From JTS-RE9 sp964649195 (lineage in GTDB: Bacteria > Planctomycetota > Phycisphaerae > Phycisphaerales > Phycisphaeraceae): a DNA stretch of 27,105 nucleotides. The notes under the pieces were generated by a model that saw only the letters and a list, made by a program, of their open reading frames with translations, was not told the DNA's origin and searched no databases. How positions within the stretch are numbered: position 1 is the stretch's first letter; each line of letters opens with the position of its first letter. Where the stretch lies: assembly GCA_964649195.1 (NCBI GenBank), contig CAZYPK010000057.1, positions 1 through 27,105 on the forward strand, read 5' to 3'. The position numbers and the translations under genes were made by a program. Shown here piece by piece: positions 6,509 to 15,011 of the stretch.

Positions 6509-8785
6509 ATGTTCAACTGGCTCGGCATTTCAGCCATCAATCCCGCGCTGCTCTGGGGCGCGCTGGCGGTCGCTTCGCCCATCATCATTCACCTGCTCAG
6601 CAAGCGGAAGTTCCGCATCGTCGAGTGGGCGGCGATGGACTTTCTCATCGAGGCGGAAAAGCGGAACCGCCGCCGCGTGCGCCTGGAGCAGCTCATCCTG
6701 CTGCTGCTGCGCTGCCTGGCGATTCTGCTGATTGCGTTCCTCGTGGCCCGGCCGTTCTTTCAGTCGCAGGGGCTGGCCTCGGCATTGCTGGCGGATGCGA
6801 GTTTTGAACGGGTGATCTTGCTCGATGATTCGCCGAGTATGCAGTTGCAGAGCGAGGGGAAGATCACCTTTGATGAAACGAAGAAGGGGCTTGCCGCGTT
6901 TCTGCGCGATTTGTCGCGCGAAAGGCCGCGCGACACGGTGACGATCCGCCTGACGAGTCGGCCTGATGCGCCGATCGTTTCGGGGCGGAACCTGACGAGC
7001 GACGGTGTGGAGGAGATTGTGCAGGCGATCGAGAATGTGACCGCCTCCGATCTGCCGGCGAATCTGGGCAAGGCGTTGCTCGAAGTGGAACAGAGCTTTG
7101 AGGATCGCAGCGGGGCGGTGAATCGCGTGGTTTATCTGGTGACGGACTTTCGTAAGCGGGATTGGGGGGCGAGTCCCGCCGCGCCTGGGGCCGAAGGCAC
7201 GGGGGCTGAAGCCCCCGTGCCTGATGCTGATGTTCCGGGGATCATCAAGCGCCTGGCTTCACGCGCCAGTGAATTCATTCTGCTCGACATCGGCGCGGAG
7301 GTGACGGAAAACCTTTCGGTCGTCGATATCCGCTCCGTCAACAAGGCCCTGGTGCGCGGCATCGAAAGCGAATTCACCGTACACGTTCGCAACACCGGCA
7401 CGGCGACGCTGACCGATGTCGATGTCACCTTCGCGGCAGGCGAGGCGCTGGAACTTAAGAGCAGAATCGATTCGATCGCGGCGGGTGAGGAGATCGCGGT
7501 GCCGTTCAGGTTCAAGTTTGAAGAGACAGGCTCCGTGCCGATCACCGCGTCGATCGGCGCCGACCCGCTGGCTCCCGACAACACGCGCCAGTTCGCGGCC
7601 CGTGTGCGCGACGGTGTGCAGGTGCTTCTGGTCAACGGCGATCCTTCGAGCGATTTCGAACATTCCGAGGTTTACTTCCTCAAGCAGGCCCTTCGCCCGC
7701 GCGGCCTGGGCCTGCTGGGTTTCACCATCGAGGAAGTCACCGAAAGTCAGTTCGAGGGTCTGGATATCTCCCGCTTTCAGGTCATCTTCATCAGCAACCT
7801 CTACCGCGTCAGCGAAGACCGGCAGGCGGCGCTCGACAAGTGGGTCAAGGCAGGCGGCGGGCTGATCATCCATCTCGGCGATCAGGTGGATGAGGAAATC
7901 TACAACCTGCAACTCTATAAGGAAGGCGCCGGCCTGCTGCCCGCCCGGCTCGAAGGCATGCGCGGGGATGAGACCGAACGCAACTGGGTCGGCCTGGACA
8001 TCGAGGACGCCGGGCATCTCGTCTTCGGTGACTACAAGAACGACGCCAACGCCCAGATTCTCATCAGCCAGGTGAAGGTGTTCCGCTGGTGGCAGGTGAC
8101 GCCCGATGACAAGGCGGTGAAAGCCGGTCAGGTCGCGGTGCCGGTGCGGTTGACCGACGGCGACCACGCCCCGGCGGTGGCGGAGAAGACCTATGGCAAC
8201 GGAAAGGTGGTTCTCATCACCACCTCCGCCGACGCCGACTGGAACAACTGGCCGGCGAACGAAAGTTATCTGCCGACCATCGGTCTTTACACGGAATATG
8301 TCGCCCGCAACACGGTGGGGGAAGGCACGCTGGCGGCGGGGATGCCGATTGTTTATGACCTCGATGCGGCCAGGTTTGAACTGGACACCCGCATCATTCC
8401 CAAACTGCCCGGCGCGCCGGAAGCCGATGTCGTGCCGTTGCAGGCCGAACCTGTTGATGAAGGTCGGCGATTGTTGGTGAGCTACCCCGACACGCAGCGC
8501 GTGGGTTTTTACACGCTGGAACTCAAAGGCCGCGATGCGATGACGCACCCGGTGCTCTTCGCCACGAACATCGATGCGAGCGAAGGCCAGCTCGATCGCG
8601 CCGATGAGGCGGATGTGAAAAAACGATTGGGCGATGCCAACGTGAAATGGCTCAAGGGCCACGCATCGCTGACGGCCGGTGCGACCGGCGCCCGTTCGGA
8701 GTTCTGGCGCACGATTCTTTTTGCACTGGTGCTGGTGCTGTGTACGGAACAGTTCCTGGCGTGGACGTTTGGACGGAGGCGATGA
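6509..8785 (+). CDS. BatA-like membrane protein with vWA and GATase-like domains
   Basis: The product has 758 residues. The N-terminus matches the aerotolerance-regulator (BatA) N-terminal domain: a hydrophobic segment (about 10-29), the motif LLSKRKFRIVEWAAMDFL, and a second membrane segment LILLLLRCLAILLIAFLVA (about 58-80). A vWA-type domain follows with a MIDAS-like LLDDSPSM near residue 107. Next come a beta-sandwich stretch resembling CARDB and a class I glutamine-amidotransferase-like fold (VLLVNGDPSSDFEHSEVYFL, then GGGLIIHLGD). A final transmembrane helix lies near 735-752, before a short basic tail. AGGA eight bases before ATG 6509 fixes the start. It probably works at the membrane with the MoxR and DUF58 proteins. 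A palindromic insertion lies in frame at 7196-7221. Confidence 0.88.
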   Translation: MFNWLGISAINPALLWGALAVASPIIIHLLSKRKFRIVEWAAMDFLIEAEKRNRRRVRLEQLILLLLRCLAILLIAFLVARPFFQSQGLASALLADASFERVILLDDSPSMQLQSEGKITFDETKKGLAAFLRDLSRERPRDTVTIRLTSRPDAPIVSGRNLTSDGVEEIVQAIENVTASDLPANLGKALLEVEQSFEDRSGAVNRVVYLVTDFRKRDWGASPAAPGAEGTGAEAPVPDADVPGIIKRLASRASEFILLDIGAEVTENLSVVDIRSVNKALVRGIESEFTVHVRNTGTATLTDVDVTFAAGEALELKSRIDSIAAGEEIAVPFRFKFEETGSVPITASIGADPLAPDNTRQFAARVRDGVQVLLVNGDPSSDFEHSEVYFLKQALRPRGLGLLGFTIEEVTESQFEGLDISRFQVIFISNLYRVSEDRQAALDKWVKAGGGLIIHLGDQVDEEIYNLQLYKEGAGLLPARLEGMRGDETERNWVGLDIEDAGHLVFGDYKNDANAQILISQVKVFRWWQVTPDDKAVKAGQVAVPVRLTDGDHAPAVAEKTYGNGKVVLITTSADADWNNWPANESYLPTIGLYTEYVARNTVGEGTLAAGMPIVYDLDAARFELDTRIIPKLPGAPEADVVPLQAEPVDEGRRLLVSYPDTQRVGFYTLELKGRDAMTHPVLFATNIDASEGQLDRADEADVKKRLGDANVKWLKGHASLTAGATGARSEFWRTILFALVLVLCTEQFLAWTFGRRR
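7196..7221. repeat. Perfect palindrome inside the BatA-like gene
   Basis: An 11-bp stem with a TGAA loop: GGCACGGGGGC (7196-7206) against GCCCCCGTGCC (7211-7221). It encodes part of the linker APGAEGTGAEAPVPDAD between the vWA region and the next domain, a place that tolerates extra residues. It resembles a short palindromic element inserted in frame. Confidence 0.6.
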
Positions 8786-8862
8786 GATTTCGGATTTCGG
8801 ATTTACGAATTGGGAGTTCAAAGTTTGAAATCTGAGATTTGAGATTTGAAATTTCAGATTCG
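8786..8862. repeat. Heptamer array of eleven units (GATTT/ATTTGA family)
   Basis: Starting on the base after the stop codon, eleven 7-base units run without a break in register: GATTTCG twice, GATTTAC, GAATTGG, GAGTTCA, AAGTTTG, AAATCTG, AGATTTG twice, AAATTTC, AGATTCG. This is the longest unbroken array in the window. Confidence 0.9.
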
Positions 8863-8887
8863 TTCGCGGTTGACGCTTTGTGTTGTG

Positions 8888-8986
8888 TTTGAGATTTGGG
8901 ATTCCTGAATAACCTCACGCCCAAGCCGCTTGCGGCTTCGCGATTCCCTGGTTCACGGTATATCGGGGGGTTATTCAGAAGTCCCA
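8888..8986. repeat. MITE-like palindromic element between heptamer arrays
   Basis: The segment is bounded by TCCTGAATAACC (8903-8914) and its inverse GGTTATTCAGAA (8969-8980). Inside is GCCGCTTGCGGC (8925-8936), part of a 17-bp block (8925-8941) whose complement occurs exactly at 20140-20156. The right end continues into GAAGTCCCA, matching in inverse the sequence at 252-275. Terminal inverted repeats and multiple copies suggest a small non-autonomous element. Confidence 0.65.
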
Positions 8987-9056
8987 TTTGAGATTTGAGA
9001 TTTGTTTGTGATTTGCGATTTGCGATTTGTCTGTGATTTGAAATTTGAGATTCAAC
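8986..9056. repeat. Second ATTTGAG heptamer array with 11-base insertions
   Basis: Units are ATTTGAG (twice), then an 11-base ATTTGTTTGTG, ATTTGCG (twice), an 11-base ATTTGTCTGTG, ATTTGAA, ATTTGAG and ATTCAAC. The regular appearance of an 11-base variant after each pair of 7-base units points to larger-scale duplication of a 25-base block (8986-9010 versus 9011-9035). It ends about 20 bases before the ribosome-binding site of the PQQ gene. Confidence 0.85.
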
Positions 9057-9089
9057 CTTCCCGTTTCCGTCCTGAAAGGAGCTTCTGCG

Positions 9090-12000
9090 ATGAAGACCCG
9101 CCAAGCTCGATATGTCAAACGAATGACGCCTCGGCCGGGCCTGTGGGTGTGTGCCGCTGTGGTTGCGCTGCCGCTTACTTTCGCCTTTGGTCAGGGGCAG
9201 GAGCAGAAGCAGGCGCAGGAACAGAAGCAGGCGCAGGTGCAGGTGCAGGTGGAAGGCAACGGCGGACAGGGACAGGTGCAGGTCCAAGTCCAGGTGCAAG
9301 CCCAGGCGCCGGTGCAGGTCGAAGTCGCCCCCATCCAAGTCCAACCCATCCAGATCGCCCCCGCCCTTGAACCCGCCGGTCCCGTGCCCGCCAAGCAGGT
9401 CGGCGGCAAGGAGGCGCCCAAGGCGGAATCGGTCGATCCCGCACTTGAAAAGGAAATCGACAAGCTCAAGAAGGAACTGGAGGGCCTCAAGCAAGGCACC
9501 ACCGCGTTCGACCTCAAGCAGGCGGAGATCACCAAAAAGGAACGCGAGCTGCGCGTCAAGGTTCAGCAGGAGCAGCGCAGGCAGCAGCAGCAGCAGGCGG
9601 TCGAGCAGATCACCAGCGGGCTGACGCTGGACACCGACAGCGAAGTGGACATGCTGCTGGACCGCGCCCGCGAATATGCCACCGAAGGGCGCTACCGCGA
9701 CGCCTGCGTGCTCTGGCAGCACGTGCTCGACCAGAAGCCCGGCCTGACCGACCGCGAGCCTTCGCAGACCGCGGGCAAAGGCCCCCGGGCCGGCGCGGTG
9801 CTTCGCCCGGTGCGCGATCTGGTCGAGCTCGAACTGGCCACGCTGCCTCCCGAGGGGTTGCTCGAATACCGCATCGCCGCCGACGCCGAGGCCCGGGCCG
9901 TGCTCGCCGCGGCCCAGGCCGGCGGCCAGATCGAGCGGGAGATGGAGGGCCTCTCCGAAGTGGTCCGCCGATTTTTCATGAGCAGCCTCGGCGATGACGC
10001 GGCCTACCGGCTGGCCTGCATCCAGATGGATGAATGGGACTTCATCACCGCCCGGCGGCTGCTGATGAAAGTCGCCCAGGCCCATCCCGATCCCTCCATC
10101 CCCCGTGCCGACCTGCTGTTGCGGCTGGCCCTGGCGCATGCCAAGGCCGGCGACTCGGCCGGGGCCCGGTCGGCGCTGAAGGCGATGGAGGAGGCCACGA
10201 CCCCAGGCTCGCTGCCGGCGGATCTGATGGCCTCGGTGCGGCGGATCGTGGAGGCGGGCACGGCCGTGGTGGTGGCCACCGGGCCGGTCCAGGGCTGGCC
10301 CATGTCATTGGGCACGGCCATGCGCGACGGCGTGATGGCCGGCCTGCCGGGCAAGACGGTTGAGGGCAACGCCCTGTGGATCGATCAGCCCCTGGCCGAG
10401 TTCGAGTTCAAGGTGCCCGACCTGGCCGGCAAAAACCAGATGATGGGCACGCCGCAGCAAGGCTCGCAAGGCAGGCAGGAAATCGTCAACCGATGGGAAA
10501 AAGGCGGATGGACGCCCACCGCCCAGATCCTTCTTCACGAGGGACAGGCCTTCTTCAAAACCCACCACGAGCTGCGCTGGTACGACCTCAAGACCCGCAA
10601 GCTGGTCGATGCCATCGCCCAACCCGAACTCAAGCTCGAATCCGGCGCACGCATCTGGGCCCAGAACCATTACTACGGCCCGCAGCAGCCGGAAACCCCG
10701 TCCACCAGCGAAGAAATCGCCATGTTCGGCGATCGCATCGCCAAGTCGATGTCCATCATCGGCGACACGCTCTACCACCTGGAAGGCCGGCTCTGGATGG
10801 GCGGACCCAACGCCCGCATCATGGTCATGAACCGCAACAGGCAATCGACGCTGGAGGCCACCGAGCGCCTCTGCGCCGTCGATGTCACCGCCGCGGGCAA
10901 GGGCAGGCGCGTCAAGTGGCGCTACCCGGCGGATGATGAAGCCCAAAGCGATTTGCGCTTCCTTTCGGCCCCGGCGCCCAGCGGCGATCTGCTCATCGTG
11001 CCGGTGATGCGCAACGGCGAACTTTTCCTTGTGGGCCTTCATGCCGCCACGGGCGAGCAGCAGTGGAGCACGCTCATCGGCATGCCGCCCAATGATGACA
11101 GCTCGCGCTGGGCGACGGTCGGCGTCGCCGTGGTCGGCAGCGAGGCCTACGTGGCCACGGGCTACGGCACGATGATGGCCGTCGATGCCGGCGGCGGGTC
11201 CATCCTCTGGGCCTCCCGCTACAAGCGGTCGGAAATCTCCCAGCAGCAGGGGCAGAACTTCATCTTCAACATGCGCGGCAGGGTCAACCTCCCGGGCTGG
11301 AGCGAGGATGTCATCATCCCCCGCGGCGACAAACTCATCCTCCTGCCCTCCGATGCCGACCAGATTCTCTGCTTCAGCCGGCTCACCGGCAAGCAGCTTT
11401 GGCATACGCCGCGCGAAAAGGCCGGCTACGCCCTGGGCGTGCTCGATGATTCGCTTTATGTCGCCGGTCGGAACGTGGTGCGGCGCTACGGCATCCACAG
11501 CGGCAAACTCGAACGCGAGGCGACCCTCAAATCCGCCAGCCATGCCCGCGGCGCCCTCACGCCGCAGGGCGTCTATCTGCCCACGCAGAGCGAGATCATC
11601 CGCTTGGACCCCAAGTCGCTGGCGGTCGCCGGACGGTTGCGGGTGGCTTCCAACTCGCGCGACCCGGTGGGCAATCTTTTCTGCGATGGCCGCCACTTGG
11701 TCGCCGCCGGTCTGGATCGGGTTTATGCCCTGTCCGACGGTGATCTGAAGATGCGCGAGCTGAGCGAATCGATCGCCAAGGCCGACAGCGGCGCCCTGCG
11801 TTTGGAGCGGGCCTTCCTTTATGAAGTGCTGGGCAAGACCCAGGCTTCGGTGGAGGATTTGCGCATCGCCTTCAAGCTGCTGCCCGAAAAAGCCAAGGAG
11901 CGGCCCGATGCGGCGCGGAAGCTGATGCTGGGTCTGCTGGAGATGGCGGCGGCCGACCCGGCGCAGGCGGTGGCGCTGTTCGAGGAGGCCGAGCGCGTCG

Positions 12001-14753
12001 CCACGCCACTCAAGCAGCAGGTGCGCGTCTGGCTGGCGCGCGGCCGGTATCACGCGGCCCAGGGTGAGTCGGCGATGGCGCTGGACCTGTTCCTCAAGGC
12101 GGCGCAGGACACCAGCGACGCCCTGGTGCTGGTGGATGACGAGGATGGCCGCCGCGAAGCGCGGGCGTCGCTGGCCGCCGGCGCGGAGATTCGGGCGATG
12201 GTGACGAAGGAGCCGGCGCTGAGCGAGGATCTGAGCCGTCGCGGCGAGGAGGCGCTGCGTCCGCACCTGGAGTTGGCCGCGCTGGAGAAGCGCATGGCCG
12301 AGCCGGGGGCTGCGCTGCCCCAGGCGGCGGAGATTCAGAAGCTGGAAACCGAAGCGGCCCTGCTGGAAGCCGACCGCAAGGGCGAGGCGGCCAAGCTCGC
12401 CGCCGCCGACAAGGAACGGAAGCAGATCGAGTTCCAGATCGGCGTGGAGCAGACCGCGCCCACCGGCAGGCTGGAGGCCTTGAAGGAGCAACTGGCCGGG
12501 TTGGATGCGAAGATTCAGCCGCTCAAGGCCGCCGTGGAATCGCTGGAACAATCGCGCAAGGCCAGGCAGTCGGAGGTGGATGTCGTTCGCAGGCAACTGG
12601 CCGGGCAGTTGCAGAAGCTTAATGACCTGAAGAACAACCGCGTGGCCCATGCCGAGCGTCTGCTGGCGCTGGGCGATCTTTACCCCGGCTCCAGCGTCGA
12701 GCTCAAGGCTCATCTGCTGGCGGCCCGCTACCTGTGGAATGAGGATTGGTTCGAGCGTGCCGAACTGGTGCTGCGCGACCTTGCCCGATCGCCGCACCGT
12801 CCGACCGCCGCGGCCGGCGGCGTGGCCCTGGCGCAGGGCTACCAAAGCATGAAGTGGACCCGCCAGGCGCATCACACCTGGGCCAGGGTGGCCGGGGAAT
12901 ATGGCAACGTGCCCGTCGAGCAGGGCGGTCGCACCCTCAACGCCGGCGAACTGGCCAACGCGGCCCTGCGCGAAGCCGATGCGCCGGCCGACCCTTCGCA
13001 GGCCATCGTCCGCCGGATGCCCCTGCCCCCTTATGAACGCGCCTGGACCCACCAGCACAACGGCCACTATTTCCTGGACACCGATCTCACCGATGGCACC
13101 CAGTTCCTCGAAGATCACCTGATGATGCTCCACACCCAGTCGGGCAAGATCATCTGCAAGAACGTCGAAACCGGTGAAGACCTCTGGCATCTGTCGCTGG
13201 CCCGCTCCAACCACTCCCAAACCTCCACCACCAACGGGCGCATCACCCAGTTCAACAACTTCAACTTCCCCAACGGACGCCTGGTCCGCCACGGTCACAT
13301 CGCCCTGCTCTCGGCGCCCGATCGCGTCATGGCCTTCAGTCTCACCAGCGGCAAGAAGCTCTGGGATGTCGATACCCTCCCCGCAGCCAACCCGCAGAAC
13401 CGCATGGGTTACTACTACGGCGCCAACAGCCCGATGGCGTCGGTCACCATCGGCAGCGGCGTGGTCGCCGAGCATGGCGTGGGGCAGCGCGGCGAGACCC
13501 AGGTGCGGGCCTTGGACGCCCAGACCGGCAAGGTCCGATGGATCAGCGAGTTCAAGAGCGATCAGGTCGTGGGCCTCAACTCCGCCAACGGCTACGTGCT
13601 GGTCTTCACCAACAACGGCAACGAGGTGGTCGTCTGCGATGCCGTCACCGGCCAGCGCATCAGCCGCATCAAGTTCGAAAACCGCCAGCCGCAGAACCCC
13701 ATCCTCTTCACCGGCGACGGCCTGCTCACCGCCAACCACCTCAAGGCCACGTTCTACGAACTGCCTTCAGGCAAACAGAAGTGGTCCACCAACCTGACCA
13801 ACCGCGGCGCCGTCACCTTCTCCGGCCAGCAGCGCATCGACCGGGTCGGCGAGCACCAGGTGGTGATCATGCACGGCGGGCTGTTCACCCTCGACCTGCG
13901 CGACGGCAAGGAGACGGGCTACATCTCCGCCGCCGACATGGGCGCAAGGTACATCAACGATGTCGCCGCCTCCCCCGACGGCACGGAAGTGGTCGCCATC
14001 GGCTACGGCACGCAGAACGAGCAGATCATCTGCATCATCGACGCCCACAACCGCAAGGTGAAATCGAAGATCAACCTGGGGCCTCGCGTCGGCCAGCAGA
14101 TTCAGGCGGGCAAGGTCGCCGCCGGCGGTGAGCTGATCCCCGTGCTCATCAACGATCCGCCCAAGGACCTGGGCGGCGGCCGCAGGCAGTACACCAACAG
14201 CACCGCGGTCGCCTTCTTCCGCAAGTCCGATGGCCGGCGGATGGATGTCATGCTGCCGGGCACGACCCACGCGACCCGCATCCAGAACGCCCAGTCGCCC
14301 GTGGTGCGCGGCAACATGTTCCTGGTCATGACCTACCAGAACATCACCGCCTACCGCCAGACGCCCGGCGCCAAGCCGGAGGTGATGAAGAACTTCGTCG
14401 AGCCGCCGCCGCCGAAGCCGGACGACAAGAAGGGCGCCGCCATCGAGGTGCCCGCGGTCCCCGGACTCCTGCCGCAGGTTCTGCCAGGCATCGCGCCCGG
14501 CGGGGCGCGGATCATCATCCGGGGCGGGCAGATCGAGATCAACGGCAAGAAGATCGAGAAGCAAGAGGAAAAAAAGGACGAAAAGGGCGAAAAAAAGGAC
14601 CCGAAACCGGATGACAAGAAAGGCTCCGACGCCGGCAGGAAGGAGGACGCCAAGGCCGGCGCCAGGACCATCACCGTCAACGGCAACACGATCGTCATCG
14701 ATGGCGATGCGATCATCCTCGACGCCCTCATCGAACCGATCGAGAAAAAGTGA
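9090..14753 (+). CDS. Giant exported PQQ beta-propeller / TPR protein
   Basis: The product has 1887 residues. Order: signal peptide (LWVCAAVVALPLTFAFGQ, residues about 19-34); a Gln/Val-rich stretch (about 33-85); a charged coiled coil (about 117-170); TPR-like helices (about 184-390); a first PQQ/Trp propeller with blades such as TGEQQWSTLIG, GGSILWASRY and TGKQLWHTPRE (about 600-880); more helices and a long coiled coil (about 1063-1183); a second propeller (TGEDLWHLS, SGKKLWDVD, TGKVRWISEF, SGKQKWST; about 1340-1770); and a Lys/Glu-rich tail. GGAG eight bases before ATG 9090 sets the start; an earlier TTG at 9045 lies in repeat DNA. No cofactor-dependent dehydrogenase residues are evident, so this is probably a structural or scaffold propeller like BamB, acting outside the inner membrane. 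Its exact role is unknown. Confidence 0.88.
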   Translation: MKTRQARYVKRMTPRPGLWVCAAVVALPLTFAFGQGQEQKQAQEQKQAQVQVQVEGNGGQGQVQVQVQVQAQAPVQVEVAPIQVQPIQIAPALEPAGPVPAKQVGGKEAPKAESVDPALEKEIDKLKKELEGLKQGTTAFDLKQAEITKKERELRVKVQQEQRRQQQQQAVEQITSGLTLDTDSEVDMLLDRAREYATEGRYRDACVLWQHVLDQKPGLTDREPSQTAGKGPRAGAVLRPVRDLVELELATLPPEGLLEYRIAADAEARAVLAAAQAGGQIEREMEGLSEVVRRFFMSSLGDDAAYRLACIQMDEWDFITARRLLMKVAQAHPDPSIPRADLLLRLALAHAKAGDSAGARSALKAMEEATTPGSLPADLMASVRRIVEAGTAVVVATGPVQGWPMSLGTAMRDGVMAGLPGKTVEGNALWIDQPLAEFEFKVPDLAGKNQMMGTPQQGSQGRQEIVNRWEKGGWTPTAQILLHEGQAFFKTHHELRWYDLKTRKLVDAIAQPELKLESGARIWAQNHYYGPQQPETPSTSEEIAMFGDRIAKSMSIIGDTLYHLEGRLWMGGPNARIMVMNRNRQSTLEATERLCAVDVTAAGKGRRVKWRYPADDEAQSDLRFLSAPAPSGDLLIVPVMRNGELFLVGLHAATGEQQWSTLIGMPPNDDSSRWATVGVAVVGSEAYVATGYGTMMAVDAGGGSILWASRYKRSEISQQQGQNFIFNMRGRVNLPGWSEDVIIPRGDKLILLPSDADQILCFSRLTGKQLWHTPREKAGYALGVLDDSLYVAGRNVVRRYGIHSGKLEREATLKSASHARGALTPQGVYLPTQSEIIRLDPKSLAVAGRLRVASNSRDPVGNLFCDGRHLVAAGLDRVYALSDGDLKMRELSESIAKADSGALRLERAFLYEVLGKTQASVEDLRIAFKLLPEKAKERPDAARKLMLGLLEMAAADPAQAVALFEEAERVATPLKQQVRVWLARGRYHAAQGESAMALDLFLKAAQDTSDALVLVDDEDGRREARASLAAGAEIRAMVTKEPALSEDLSRRGEEALRPHLELAALEKRMAEPGAALPQAAEIQKLETEAALLEADRKGEAAKLAAADKERKQIEFQIGVEQTAPTGRLEALKEQLAGLDAKIQPLKAAVESLEQSRKARQSEVDVVRRQLAGQLQKLNDLKNNRVAHAERLLALGDLYPGSSVELKAHLLAARYLWNEDWFERAELVLRDLARSPHRPTAAAGGVALAQGYQSMKWTRQAHHTWARVAGEYGNVPVEQGGRTLNAGELANAALREADAPADPSQAIVRRMPLPPYERAWTHQHNGHYFLDTDLTDGTQFLEDHLMMLHTQSGKIICKNVETGEDLWHLSLARSNHSQTSTTNGRITQFNNFNFPNGRLVRHGHIALLSAPDRVMAFSLTSGKKLWDVDTLPAANPQNRMGYYYGANSPMASVTIGSGVVAEHGVGQRGETQVRALDAQTGKVRWISEFKSDQVVGLNSANGYVLVFTNNGNEVVVCDAVTGQRISRIKFENRQPQNPILFTGDGLLTANHLKATFYELPSGKQKWSTNLTNRGAVTFSGQQRIDRVGEHQVVIMHGGLFTLDLRDGKETGYISAADMGARYINDVAASPDGTEVVAIGYGTQNEQIICIIDAHNRKVKSKINLGPRVGQQIQAGKVAAGGELIPVLINDPPKDLGGGRRQYTNSTAVAFFRKSDGRRMDVMLPGTTHATRIQNAQSPVVRGNMFLVMTYQNITAYRQTPGAKPEVMKNFVEPPPPKPDDKKGAAIEVPAVPGLLPQVLPGIAPGGARIIIRGGQIEINGKKIEKQEEKKDEKGEKKDPKPDDKKGSDAGRKEDAKAGARTITVNGNTIVIDGDAIILDALIEPIEKK
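9186..9345 (+). repeat. In-gene six-base-periodic repeat encoding Gln/Val runs
   Basis: Codon pairs CAG-GTG, CAG-GCG and CAG-GTC repeat through this part of the PQQ gene, giving residues such as QVQVQV and QKQAQ just after the signal peptide. The period is six with mixed synonymous codons, so it is a protein-level low-complexity linker and not part of the seven-base arrays. Confidence 0.7.
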
Positions 14754-14767
14754 AACGGCTTCGTTTA

Positions 14768-14901
14768 TTGATGGTCACTTATAAGAAAAGCCCCAAGCCC
14801 AAGGGTGAGGTCTGCCGAACCCTTGGGGTATCGAGCCGGAATACCCCGACGGCTCGCGGACTCGCCATCGGGCTTGGGGCTTTTCTTAAAGTGACCATCA
14901 A
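14768..14901. terminator. Long inverted repeat, terminator-like, between PQQ and vWA genes
   Basis: Arms 14768-14800 and 14870-14901 are complementary apart from one extra base. The inner part reads AAGAAAAGCCCCAAGCCC against GGGCTTGGGGCTTTTCTT, a GC stem flanked by A and T runs on both sides, as in a bidirectional intrinsic terminator. The loop of about 69 bases is itself partly palindromic and holds a relative of the dispersed block at 6392-6427. It starts 14 bases after the PQQ stop codon. If it terminates, the downstream genes need their own promoter. Confidence 0.6.
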
Positions 14902-14956
14902 TGGCCGGGGGGCGACGCTCCGCGTGCCGGTGAATGAATCATTGAATGCATCCCAA

Positions 14957-14989
14957 CCTCCATATGGCCCCGGCTTGGCCATATGGAGG
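14957..14989. promoter_or_regulatory. Perfect hairpin in the leader of the vWA/GATase gene
   Basis: Thirteen-base arms, CCTCCATATGGCC and GGCCATATGGAGG, are separated by seven bases and lie 22 bases before the GTG start. The right arm contains GGAGG, an ideal ribosome-binding sequence, but too far from the start to serve it directly. The hairpin could be an operator or an mRNA structure affecting translation. Its role is unproven. Confidence 0.5.
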
Positions 14990-15011
14990 CAACCAAGAGT
15001 GAGACCGATTT

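Noticed and set aside
10305..13739. Long open frame of 1144 codons on the - strand
   Set aside because: It lies wholly within the PQQ gene, antisense to it. The product is Gly/Ala/Arg/His-rich without domain motifs, as expected for a GC-rich shadow frame.
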